Assembly (NCBI GenBank): GCA_902773455.1
Contig: CACYEW010000266.1
Location: 1-10,444, forward strand
DNA: 10,444 nucleotides
Origin: an uncultured Ruminococcus sp.
Lineage (GTDB): Bacteria > Bacillota > Clostridia > Oscillospirales > CAG-272
Direction: 5' to 3'
Shown here: in pieces, positions 1 through 5,974 of the stretch
Layout of the letters: each line of letters begins with the position of its first letter
Position numbering within the stretch: the stretch's first letter is position 1
Program-made: the position numbers and the translations under genes
Notes under the pieces: generated by a model
Databases searched by the model: none
Seen by the model: only the letters and a program-made list of their open reading frames with translations
Told to the model about the DNA's origin: nothing

Positions 1-71
1 CGTTCCCGTTTTTCTTCAAGCGTTCCGTTATCCTTGCGCGGACGGCTTGCGGAGAGGGGAAGAGCTTTCAC
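1..71 (-). CDS. Possible start of a further minus-strand gene (partial)
   Basis: On the minus strand a GTG (bases 71-69) overlaps the TGA of the NYN-domain gene by 4 bases, and the frame stays open for 23 codons to the window edge. GTGA overlaps are common between co-transcribed genes. Against this, the stretch is very short, an AAGGAG-like site lies about 20 bases upstream (too far to be convincing), and another frame is also open here. The product cannot be identified. The stretch may equally be the untranslated tail of the NYN gene. Confidence 0.2.
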   Translation of the reverse strand, partial: MKALPLSASRPRKDNGTLEEKRE

Positions 72-1501
72 TTTCTGACGTCGATCGTTACCTCTCCTTC
101 TTTTGAGACGCGAAGCTGCATATTTTTGAGATATTTATCGTAAAACCTTGTCTTTTCCGCCTGATCCATTTCCACCCGCGTGGTTATCAGCACGTTTTCG
201 AGCAGATCCTTGGCGTTGAATTTCTTTTCGTCAAGAAAAGCTTCGATCTCCGAGAATATCGCCTGCTTTTTGAGCGAATCGTCCATACCGGTATAGAATG
301 CGTCTGCGTAGCAGTAAAAGACGTTGTGCTCGTCGAAAACTTTTATAAGCTCCGCGCTTGATTTTCTGTGTTCGATCATAACGAGAAATTTCGCGTCGGG
401 GATCTCTTCCATCACTCCCCAGAAATCCGAATCGCTTGAAACGAGAACGAACGATTCGACGGAGCACTTGTAAAACTCCTTCGTGATACGCGCGGTAAGC
501 TTAACGTCGAGAAGAGATTTATGATCAAGAATACGCTGAATGACGTTGTGCTCGATCTTCGACGGATCGATGCTGATATGCTGCTCAAAGAACCGCCAAC
601 CGGAAGAGGCTTTCGGATCGTCGTACAGTATTATCTTATCGATCTTTTCAAGCTGAAAGTCGTCAAGTGATCTGAACATCGCGCACAGCCCGTACGGATC
701 GGCGTTTTCACAGTCGACTATCAGCACGGTTTTCGAGCTCTCGTCCAGAAAATCGTATATCCTGTTTTTTATCCCGTCGCTGACGTCCGACAGATTGCTG
801 ATATCGAACATTCTGTCGCCGTGCTGATCGTATAATTCGCGGACGAAAAAGTAATCGTTTTTGAAAAGATTGCCGACCTCGTGCGGCTTCCAGTTGATAT
901 AGGTCTTGAACGGGTAAAGCGTGACGTTTTCGTAGAACAGTATCGCCGCCTTCTGCATTCCCGCAGGCTTAGTGCCGTCGGGCATAACGAAAAGCTGTCT
1001 GATGTATTCCCAGTTTACCCACGTCGGAAATATGTCCTTGCAGTTGTTGATCCTGTCTGAGATCGCCCGGTTGATTTCGCCGAGTATATCGGTAAGGAGT
1101 CTGCTTGAATACGGCAGCCGTATATCGCTTTCGCCGATATATGATAAAGACTGCGCCGGGATATACTCGGTGAGGCTGAAAAACGCGCGTCCTTCCTTTG
1201 ACATAGCGGTCGCGATCTTTTTGAAATTGTGCTCAATGTTGTTTCTTACGATACACAAATGGCGCATAAGCAGCGCTTTGGGATCTTTTTTGAGAGCGTC
1301 TATGACTTCAATAAGGAACTGACCGTTTCCTCCCGTAAGATGATAATCGTTCACTCCGCACAAAAACGCGACCCGCGTGACTATCTCGTGCTTGTTTTCA
1401 TGATAATAAAAATCCTCGGCGTTTTCAGGTTTATCTTCGTCCGTAAATAATTGATTTTCCGTTATTTCTTCTGTTATCTCATTTTCGTTATCCGTATACA
1501 T
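68..1501 (-). CDS. NYN/PIN-like domain protein (putative nuclease)
   Basis: This 477-residue protein probably acts as a cytoplasmic metal-dependent RNase or RNA-binding protein of the NYN (LabA/DUF88-like) class. The NYN-like core spans about residues 257-400. It has a hydrophobic strand ending in an acidic D-x-E-N motif (D263, E265, N266), a central acidic residue (D332) before a helix, and a second strand followed by SSDSDF (D357, D359). These fit the acidic metal site of PIN/NYN nucleases. Residues 1-250 are a helical region I cannot assign to a family, starting with a very acidic 35-residue tail. Residues 405-477 form a small charged C-terminal segment. There is no signal peptide or membrane helix. 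The ATG has a GGGAGG ribosome site (complement of 1509-1514) 7 bases upstream and a plausible promoter at 1566-1594. The gene is divergent from the ArsC-like gene. The fold is a motif-level call, and nuclease activity and substrate are inferred. Confidence 0.75.
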   Translation of the reverse strand: MYTDNENEITEEITENQLFTDEDKPENAEDFYYHENKHEIVTRVAFLCGVNDYHLTGGNGQFLIEVIDALKKDPKALLMRHLCIVRNNIEHNFKKIATAMSKEGRAFFSLTEYIPAQSLSYIGESDIRLPYSSRLLTDILGEINRAISDRINNCKDIFPTWVNWEYIRQLFVMPDGTKPAGMQKAAILFYENVTLYPFKTYINWKPHEVGNLFKNDYFFVRELYDQHGDRMFDISNLSDVSDGIKNRIYDFLDESSKTVLIVDCENADPYGLCAMFRSLDDFQLEKIDKIILYDDPKASSGWRFFEQHISIDPSKIEHNVIQRILDHKSLLDVKLTARITKEFYKCSVESFVLVSSDSDFWGVMEEIPDAKFLVMIEHRKSSAELIKVFDEHNVFYCYADAFYTGMDDSLKKQAIFSEIEAFLDEKKFNAKDLLENVLITTRVEMDQAEKTRFYDKYLKNMQLRVSKEGEVTIDVRK

Positions 1502-1565
1502 TCCGGTACCTCCCTTTTATTTTCCGCGCCGCATCAGACGCGATATAACGATCAAATGATACTTT

Positions 1566-1594
1566 ATAATACCATAAAATCGCGCGGAAATCAA
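1566..1594 (-). promoter_or_regulatory. Probable sigma-A promoter of the NYN gene
   Basis: Read on the minus strand, TTGATT (1594-1589) is followed after 17 bases by TATTAT (1571-1566). The start point would be near 1559, giving a leader of roughly 58 bases before the ATG at 1501. Spacing and boxes fit the vegetative consensus, but no start site has been observed. Confidence 0.55.
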
Positions 1595-1639
1595 GAAGCG
1601 GCGGCTCGAAATTATTGAGAAAATTCAGTAAATTTTGCT

Positions 1640-1654
1640 TTTTTGCCGCAAAAA
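1640..1654. repeat. Perfect inverted repeat between divergent promoters
   Basis: TTTTTGC (1640-1646), one central C, then GCAAAAA (1648-1654) form a perfect 7-bp-arm palindrome. A second, AT-only inverted repeat (AAAATT 1620-1625 with AATTTT 1631-1636) lies just before it. Both sit between the -35 boxes of the divergent NYN and ArsC-like promoters, where a regulator could act on both. No operator family is recognised, and AT-rich intergenic DNA can produce such repeats by chance. The rest of 1595-1698 is a GC-rich stretch with imperfect self-complementarity and no gene. Confidence 0.3.
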
Positions 1655-1698
1655 CCTGATCCGGCGGCGCTTTCTTGCCGGTCGCCGCGCCGGCGTAA

Positions 1699-1727
1699 TT
1701 GATTTATTCATATTTTTACGCTATACT
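1699..1727 (+). promoter_or_regulatory. Probable sigma-A promoter of the ArsC-like/PH operon
   Basis: TTGATT (1699-1704), a 17-base spacer and TATACT (1722-1727) match the vegetative consensus well. The expected start point is about 1734, leaving a leader of about 25 bases that holds AGGAGG (1744-1749). Confidence 0.65.
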
Positions 1728-1758
1728 GATATAAAAGAAACTCAGGAGGACAGATAAA

Positions 1759-2097
1759 CTGAATATACAGATTTACGGCAGAAGCAAGTGCTTCGATACG
1801 AAAAAGGCGGAGCGTTTTTTCAAAGAGCGCCGCGTAAAATATCAGTATATCGATCTTGACCGCTACGGTATGAGCAGGGGAGAGCTTAAAAGCGTTGTCG
1901 CCGCGCTCGGACTTGCCGCGATAATTAACGAAAAAAACGACGGAGCCGCGACGGTATCCGCGTACGCGTACGAGGAAGACAAGATCGACGCGCTTTATAA
2001 CGATCCGGCTCTCATAAAAACGCCGGTCGTGCGTAACGGCAGAGCGGCGACCGTCGGAGCCTGTGAAAACGTCTGGAAGGAGTGGATGAAATCATAA
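1759..2097 (+). CDS. ArsC/Spx-family protein, apparent CTG start
   Basis: This is a 112-residue thioredoxin-fold protein of the ArsC/Spx/YffB family, full length for that family. The N-terminus reads as a beta strand followed by KCFDTKKA, placing the reactive cysteine at C11. The second position of the Spx-type CXXC is Thr (C-F-D-T), so this is a single-cysteine member. The family's TP-x-V-R-N-G motif is present at residues 88-94 (R92). The frame is closed upstream by TAA at 1732-1734, and the only in-frame ATG (1870) would remove C11. The best start is therefore CTG at 1759, 9 bases after a perfect AGGAGG. A single-base change from ATG is the alternative. The gene overlaps the next one by 16 bases. 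Arsenate reduction is not implied: many family members are redox or regulatory proteins of unknown role. Confidence 0.82.
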   Translation: MNIQIYGRSKCFDTKKAERFFKERRVKYQYIDLDRYGMSRGELKSVVAALGLAAIINEKNDGAATVSAYAYEEDKIDALYNDPALIKTPVVRNGRAATVGACENVWKEWMKS

Positions 2098-2537
2098 AAA
2101 GCCCGGTCTGTTACGAACATTCGACTTTCATAAAGATCGTTATGCCCGTCATACCGTTTTTCGTGCTTGGGATGTGCTTTATCGCCGCGGGCAAAGACCT
2201 CGCGCTTTCTTCCGCGATCGTATCGGCGATACCTTTCGCCTTTGCGTCGGTTTTTATCGCTTTATACTTCTGCAGAACTAAGATCGTCGTTTATGAAGAC
2301 CGTATCGTTTTTCACGGCGTTTTCAAGAAAAGTGAATTGAAGATCAAAGACGTGAGACGCGTCGAGATATACGAGACCGGCAGAGGGAGTTGGATCGAAT
2401 TCGTATCATCCGGCGATAAGCGTTATAAAGCGCAGGGAATGATACCCGATTACGACAAGCTTCTCAAATTCGCGTCGGATATCAAAGGCGCGGAAGTGAT
2501 CGAATACGGAACTTTCGGTCGGAAAAAGATCAAATAG
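2082..2537 (+). CDS. Small membrane protein with PH-like C-terminal domain
   Basis: This protein of about 151 residues has two hydrophobic helices close together (about 18-36 and 41-63), followed by a roughly 85-residue soluble beta-rich region. The strand pattern there, with a V-Y-E-D-R-I strand and a final helix near residues 124-135, resembles bacterial PH (bPH) domains. Such proteins sit in the cytoplasmic membrane, and no catalytic motif is visible. The gene overlaps the ArsC-like gene by 16 bases, so translation is probably coupled. The GTG at 2082 is the conventional choice, but the clear AAGGAG (2077-2082) overlaps it. ATC at 2091, or reinitiation at the upstream TAA, would be better spaced. 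The next ATG (2142) falls inside the first membrane helix. The function is unknown and the PH-like call is from pattern only. Confidence 0.7.
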   Translation: MDEIIKSPVCYEHSTFIKIVMPVIPFFVLGMCFIAAGKDLALSSAIVSAIPFAFASVFIALYFCRTKIVVYEDRIVFHGVFKKSELKIKDVRRVEIYETGRGSWIEFVSSGDKRYKAQGMIPDYDKLLKFASDIKGAEVIEYGTFGRKKIK

Positions 2538-2539
2538 TA

Positions 2540-2567
2540 TTGACTTTACCGAAAAAAGTGATATAAT
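2540..2567 (+). promoter_or_regulatory. Strong sigma-A promoter of the transporter operon
   Basis: TTGACT (2540-2545) and a perfect TATAAT (2562-2567) are separated by 16 bases. The -35 box starts only two bases after the stop codon of the PH-like gene. The expected transcript start is near 2574, giving a structured leader of about 70 bases. No terminator separates the upstream gene from this promoter, so some readthrough is possible. Confidence 0.75.
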
Positions 2568-2575
2568 AGCTCTCA

Positions 2576-2588
2576 CGGGCAAAGCCCG
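2576..2588 (+). other. 5'-terminal stem-loop of the leader
   Basis: CGGGC (2576-2580), loop AAA, GCCCG (2584-2588) form a tight 5-bp GC hairpin within a few bases of the predicted transcript 5' end. No T-run follows, so it is not a terminator. Hairpins at this position can stabilise a transcript, or this one may help fold the riboswitch-like element downstream. Confidence 0.5.
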
Positions 2589-2593
2589 GCATC

Positions 2594-2643
2594 AGCGGAG
2601 TTCGGCCTCTAAATCCTTCGCTTAACAAAATAAAACCAAGGAG
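2594..2643 (+). promoter_or_regulatory. Candidate preQ1-I-type riboswitch
   Basis: The leader folds as a 7-bp stem, 2594-2600 with 2616-2622, including one G-U pair. The loop begins UUC, as in preQ1-I aptamers after P1, and ends with a cytosine (2615) directly before the 3' strand, the position of the ligand-pairing C. The A-rich tail (2623-2635) leads to ACC, which could pair with loop G2604-G2605 to form the pseudoknot, directly abutting AAGGAG (2638-2643). That arrangement would hide the ribosome site when ligand is bound. The tail resembles the UUAACAAAAC tail of known type II preQ1 aptamers. The downstream gene belongs to the queuosine-precursor transporter family. Weak points are a pseudoknot of only two certain pairs and a tail about 4-6 bases longer than usual. 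Confidence 0.5.
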
Positions 2644-2645
2644 AA

Positions 2646-3380
2646 ATGATGAAAAACAAATTAAAATTTATGTTGACAGACACAAAACTGCTGTTCCGGA
2701 GCCTGCCTCCGGTCGTCGTCGCGCTTTTTTCGATCTCGGTCGTAATAATGAACCTGCTCGCCAACAAGACGATCTATCAGTCCGGCTGGCTTGCGGTAGA
2801 CGGCGGAATACTGGTTTCGTGGCTGTCCTTTTTATGTATGGATATGGTGACGAAAGCCTTCGGTCCGAAGGCGGCTACAAAGCTTTCGGTTTTTGCGATG
2901 TGCGTGAACCTGCTCGTCTGTCTGATATTCTTCATCGTCAGCGTTATACCCGATCCTCCCGGTACGGATTTCTCGGCGTTCAACGGTATAATCGGCGGCA
3001 CGTGGTTCATACTTTTATCAAGCACGGTGGCTTTCATATCGTCCGCCGTCATAAATAATTTCATGAACTGGGGCATCGGAAAGCTTTTCAAAAAGAACCC
3101 CGACGGCAAGCTCGCTTTCGTGTGCAGAAGCTACGTATCGACCTTTGCCGGTCAGTTTTTCGATAATTTCATTTTCGCGATCCTTACCTTTACGGTGTTC
3201 GCTCCGATCTTCTGGGACGGATTTTCATGGACGATCCTGCAATGCTTCACCTGTTCGATCCTCGGCGCCGCGCTCGAGCTTGTTATGGAGGTCGTATTCT
3301 CGCCGATCGGATATGCGGTCCTGAAGAAATGGGAAAAAGACGGAGTAGGGAAGGAATATAAGGAGAAAAACGGTATATGA
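2646..3380 (+). CDS. VUT/YhhQ-family (COG1738) transporter, probable queuosine-precursor importer
   Basis: This 244-residue polytopic membrane protein has about six hydrophobic segments (about 22-38, 48-66, 80-102, 117-138, 165-190, 195-220). Family features are visible in order: the N-x-L-A-N-K region at 36-41, the D-M-V-T-K-A-F-G motif at 66-73 (family form D-V-x-T-E-x-Y-G), and the R-x-x-x-S-T-x-x-G-Q-x-x-D block at 161-173. YhhQ/QPTR members import preQ0, preQ1 or queuine for tRNA modification. Substrate here is inferred from the family and from the preQ1-like leader. ATG 2646 follows AAGGAG (2638-2643) by two bases, whereas the second ATG (2649) sits 5 bases away and may be the real start. 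The gene ends in an ATGA overlap with the SDR gene. Confidence 0.8.
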   Translation: MMKNKLKFMLTDTKLLFRSLPPVVVALFSISVVIMNLLANKTIYQSGWLAVDGGILVSWLSFLCMDMVTKAFGPKAATKLSVFAMCVNLLVCLIFFIVSVIPDPPGTDFSAFNGIIGGTWFILLSSTVAFISSAVINNFMNWGIGKLFKKNPDGKLAFVCRSYVSTFAGQFFDNFIFAILTFTVFAPIFWDGFSWTILQCFTCSILGAALELVMEVVFSPIGYAVLKKWEKDGVGKEYKEKNGI

Positions 3381-4036
3381 ATATACTTATTACGGGTATT
3401 TCCCGCGGCATAGGCAAAGCCGCGGCGGAAAGATTTATTTCTCTCGGACATACCGTATACGGTATCGATATCCGCGATCCCTCGATAAAAAGTGAAAATT
3501 ACGTGCATATAAAGGCGGATATCAGACGCGCGGAGGATTTACCCGACGTGCCTGATATCGCCGTTATCGTCAATAACGCCGGCACGCAGAACGGAGAAGA
3601 CGATATCGAAACAAACCTCAAAGGCGCCATAAACGTGACGGAGAAATATATGTGCTCCGATAAGCTCGTATCGGTGCTTTTCAACGCTTCGGCTTCATCG
3701 GTATCGGGGCAGGAATTCCCGTATTACGCTGCTTCGAAGGCTGGGCTGGTCGGTTACATGAAAAACGCCGCGATAAGGCTCGCGCCGCGAAAAGTGACCT
3801 GCAACGCCGTTTCGTTCGGCGGAGTTTATACGGAGTCGAACGCTCCCGTGACGGACGATCCGGAGCTTTTCGGAAGAATAATGGACGTAACGCCGATGAA
3901 GAAATGGACGACGCTTGAAGAGACGTCCGACTGGATAGTATTTCTTACGCTTACGAACAGATCGATGTCGGGTCGGAATTTACTGATCGACAACGGCGAA
4001 GCCTGTCTCAACCCGACGTTCGTCTGGCCCGAATAA
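3377..4036 (+). CDS. Short-chain dehydrogenase/reductase (SDR)
   Basis: This is a soluble 219-residue classical SDR with a Rossmann fold that oxidises or reduces a carbonyl/alcohol using NAD(P)(H). The motifs are complete: TGxxxGIG at 6-13, NNAG at 66-69, Asn at 80, serines at 104-110 for the catalytic position, and Y117-x3-K121. Asp31 at the end of the second beta strand suggests NAD(H) rather than NADP(H). At 219 residues it is slightly shorter than the usual 240-260. The ATG overlaps the transporter's TGA (ATGA), and AAGGAG (3360-3365) lies 11 bases upstream. Translation is thus probably coupled to the transporter and indirectly to its leader. The substrate cannot be told from sequence. 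Confidence 0.92.
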   Translation: MNILITGISRGIGKAAAERFISLGHTVYGIDIRDPSIKSENYVHIKADIRRAEDLPDVPDIAVIVNNAGTQNGEDDIETNLKGAINVTEKYMCSDKLVSVLFNASASSVSGQEFPYYAASKAGLVGYMKNAAIRLAPRKVTCNAVSFGGVYTESNAPVTDDPELFGRIMDVTPMKKWTTLEETSDWIVFLTLTNRSMSGRNLLIDNGEACLNPTFVWPE

Positions 4037-4054
4037 ATCAAAAGGAGAAACAAA

Positions 4055-4615
4055 ATGAAAAGAAAAAATTTCGGAGCAAAACCGCTTTCATACCCCCAGC
4101 CGGTATGGATAATCGCAACCTACGACGAAAACGGAGAACCTAACGCGATGAACGCGGCGTGGGGAGGAATAAGCGAGGAAAACGAAATATCCGTTTGCCT
4201 CTCCGTCGGACACAAAACCTGCAAAAACTTTGAGTTGACCGGCGCTTTCACGGTCAGTATGGCTGACGCGGCACATATAGAGGGGTGCGATTACGTCGGT
4301 ATCGCGAGCGGCAACAGGGTGTCCGATAAATTCGCAAAAGCCGGTTTCACGGCGACGAAAAGCGAATTCGTAAACGCGCCCGTGATAAACGAGCTTGCCG
4401 TATGTATGGAATGCCGCGTGAAGGAATTCAATAAAGAGACCTGCATCTTAAAGGGCGAGATCGTCAACGTCAGCGTGGACGAAAGCGCTATGACCGACGG
4501 CGAGGTCGATATTAAAAAAGTCGCGCCCGTATGCTTCGATCCGTTCAACAACACTTATAACCTCATAGGCGAAGCCGTCGGAAAAGCGTGGGGATCGGGC
4601 AAAAAACTTCTGTGA
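4055..4615 (+). CDS. Flavoredoxin-like flavin reductase family protein
   Basis: This is a 186-residue FMN-binding split-barrel protein, full length for the flavin reductase-like/flavoredoxin family of anaerobes. Recognisable blocks are the N-terminal NFGAKPLSYPQPV segment (5-17), NAMNAAWGG (30-38), a CLSVGHKT-type strand (48-55), and the region around C78-DYVGI-SGN (78-87) leading to DKFAKAGF (91-98). Such proteins bind FMN and pass electrons between NAD(P)H, flavins or ferredoxin-type partners in the cytoplasm. The gene follows the SDR by 18 bases with its own AAGGAG (4042-4047) and is the last gene before the terminator. Its partner and substrate are unknown. Pairing with an SDR suggests a two-step redox function, which is inference. 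Confidence 0.92.
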   Translation: MKRKNFGAKPLSYPQPVWIIATYDENGEPNAMNAAWGGISEENEISVCLSVGHKTCKNFELTGAFTVSMADAAHIEGCDYVGIASGNRVSDKFAKAGFTATKSEFVNAPVINELAVCMECRVKEFNKETCILKGEIVNVSVDESAMTDGEVDIKKVAPVCFDPFNNTYNLIGEAVGKAWGSGKKLL

Positions 4616-4628
4616 TCAAAATAAACGG

Positions 4629-4656
4629 AAAAAGCAGCCTCCCGGGCTGCTTTTTT
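4629..4656 (+). terminator. Bidirectional intrinsic terminator between convergent genes
   Basis: GCAGCC (4634-4639), loop TCCCG and GGCTGC (4645-4650) form a perfect GC stem, extended by AAA/TTT. Six T follow on the plus strand. Five A precede it (4629-4633), giving a U-run on the minus strand as well. It can therefore end both the transporter operon and the convergent lipoprotein gene that stops at 4710. Confidence 0.9.
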
Positions 4657-4709
4657 ACATTATGATCGGGTCGTTTGCCGTACGGACGTTAAACGTCTTT
4701 ACACGGATA

Positions 4710-5825
4710 TCAGCCGACGCCTCCGCCGACGTGAACAAGCTTGTATTCGTATTCGGTATATCCGTCGATCTCTTTGCCGGCTCCGTATACCGTCGCCTTT
4801 TTCACCTGATAGAACTGATTATAGTCATAGAGCGTATAGTTGCGTACCGAGCCGTCGATCTCGTACATCGTCATTTTGAGAAGCAGTCCGCCGTCGGCGT
4901 ATTCATATATCTGATATGTCGGCTTGATGTCCAGGCCTTCCGGCGTTCTGTCTAACCTAATGAGCGTTCCTTCATAGTCGTAAGAATACGTTGTGACCGT
5001 TTTCATACCGGACGAGTCGACCGTTTCTTTTGCCAACAGTCCTTCGTTATCGTATTCGTAGGTGTACTGCGTGGCGTACGAGGTATCTTCAAGATAAGCG
5101 TCGTTTTCGGGAACGTATTTCAGATAAGTATCTACGTCCGTGCCGTAGAGCAGGACGCCTTTTTTATAGCTGCGGCTCTCTTCAAAAATGACGGTCGGTT
5201 TGTGCTCGTCGTTATATGATCTTGTGGTGGTCACGTGCGTCGTGATACCGTTTCCTTCTTCAAGAACGTCGTACGTTACCTCAGTGCTTTCCGATACGGA
5301 TCCGTTAGGGTTGTACGTCACGGATCCCATCAGCCTGCCGTCCGCCAAGTATATATATTCGATGCTCGACATGGGCGTTCCGTCTCCGTAAAAATACAGA
5401 TCTTTCATACGCAGACCGTTTTCGTAAACGTACTCGTGCATCAGAACGCCTTCACTGTTGTAATACTTTTCTTTGACAAGCACGGAATCGTATTCATCGG
5501 GCGGGTATGCCGTATCCTGTTCCGTTACGGGTTCGGTCGGAGTTTCCGTTACGGGCTCGGTCGGCGCTTCGGTGACTTTCTCCGTCGGCGCTTCGGTCTG
5601 CGCTTCCGTCGCCTTCTCCGTGGCGGCTTCGGTCTGCGCTTCCGTCGCCTTCTCCGTGGCGGCTTCGGTTTGCGCTTCGGTCGCTTTTTCAGTATCCGCG
5701 GGCTTGGTTACCGAGCCCGTCTCCGCCGGCGCGGTCGAACCGGGCACGGGCGTTACGGCAGCGTCGCACGACGCAGCGGCTATCAGAATGAATAATGCCG
5801 TGATAACGGCTGTGATCTTCTTCAT
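4710..5825 (-). CDS. Lipoprotein with Thr/Glu repeat linker and YD/RHS-like repeats
   Basis: This 371-residue exported lipoprotein has a short Lys-Lys N-terminus, a hydrophobic core and a lipobox ending AASC (Cys20). Residues 45-80 are three 12-residue TEKATEAQTEA(A/P) units, followed by related TEP units to about 105: a flexible spacer, probably spanning the cell wall. Residues about 107-371 carry irregular repeats of about 20-30 residues rich in Y-x-Y and D/N-G patterns, like the YD repeats of RHS and wall-associated proteins. The protein is probably a surface beta-structure with no visible enzyme or toxin motif. An in-frame ATG at 5852 exists, but the promoter places the transcript start at about 5850. 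The ATG at 5825, after an AAAGGTG site, also gives a proper signal peptide, so it is preferred. Confidence 0.8.
   Translation of the reverse strand: MKKITAVITALFILIAAASCDAAVTPVPGSTAPAETGSVTKPADTEKATEAQTEAATEKATEAQTEAATEKATEAQTEAPTEKVTEAPTEPVTETPTEPVTEQDTAYPPDEYDSVLVKEKYYNSEGVLMHEYVYENGLRMKDLYFYGDGTPMSSIEYIYLADGRLMGSVTYNPNGSVSESTEVTYDVLEEGNGITTHVTTTRSYNDEHKPTVIFEESRSYKKGVLLYGTDVDTYLKYVPENDAYLEDTSYATQYTYEYDNEGLLAKETVDSSGMKTVTTYSYDYEGTLIRLDRTPEGLDIKPTYQIYEYADGGLLLKMTMYEIDGSVRNYTLYDYNQFYQVKKATVYGAGKEIDGYTEYEYKLVHVGGGVG
5586..5693 (-). repeat. Three tandem 36-bp units coding TEKATEAQTEA(A/P)
   Basis: Three consecutive 36-bp units within the minus-strand lipoprotein gene encode near-identical 12-residue Thr/Glu-rich blocks. 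Two more diverged TE units extend the array toward 5515. DNA identity is high, including synonymous positions, which suggests recent amplification by slippage or unequal exchange. Confidence 0.85.
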
Positions 5826-5856
5826 AGATAAAACACCTTTCATTATTTTCACGTCT

Positions 5857-5885
5857 ATTTTACAATAGAAATCGCGTTAAGTCAA
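5857..5885 (-). promoter_or_regulatory. Probable sigma-A promoter of the YD-repeat lipoprotein
   Basis: On the minus strand TTGACT (5885-5880), a 17-base spacer and TAAAAT (5862-5857) fit the vegetative consensus. The expected start is near 5850, with a leader of about 25 bases before the ATG at 5825. Confidence 0.65.
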
Positions 5886-5916
5886 TAGTTTTAACATTTT
5901 TTTTGATTTTTTCACA

Positions 5917-5945
5917 TTGACAACGGCGCCGTCACGTTTTATAAT
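5917..5945 (+). promoter_or_regulatory. Perfect-consensus sigma-A promoter of the lipoprotein operon
   Basis: TTGACA (5917-5922) and TATAAT (5940-5945) are exactly 17 bases apart, the ideal vegetative promoter. The start is expected near 5952. Only 31 bases separate its -35 box from that of the divergent promoter, and the space includes a T-rich run. The two lipoprotein units could therefore share control. Confidence 0.85.
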
Positions 5946-5974
5946 GGTAATACGATTTTGAAAGGACAAGGATC

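Noticed and set aside
1661..1696. GC-rich self-complementary stretch as a terminator or attachment site
   Set aside because: Pairing is imperfect, no T-run follows in either direction at the right place, and no mobile element genes are nearby.
1759..2097. Calling the ArsC-like gene an arsenate resistance gene
   Set aside because: There is no arsR, arsB or acr3 neighbour, and the family covers many proteins of other or unknown function.
2576..2588. GC hairpin as a terminator of the PH-like gene
   Set aside because: No T-run follows, and it lies downstream of the promoter at the start of the next transcript.
4685..4697. Perfect 13-base palindrome GACGTTAAACGTC just past the lipoprotein stop
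   Set aside because: It is short and isolated, lies between the stop codon and the terminator, and has no partner copy in the window. It is probably chance.
4710..5500. RHS polymorphic toxin
   Set aside because: Only short YD-like repeats are present. There is no RHS core, no C-terminal toxin domain and no immunity gene beside it.
5235..5868. Two plus-strand open frames opposite the YD-repeat lipoprotein
   Set aside because: They lie antisense to the repeat linker. Their low-complexity Gly/Arg or Ala/Ser/Val make-up is a repeat shadow, and the minus-strand frame has signal peptide, promoter and ribosome site.
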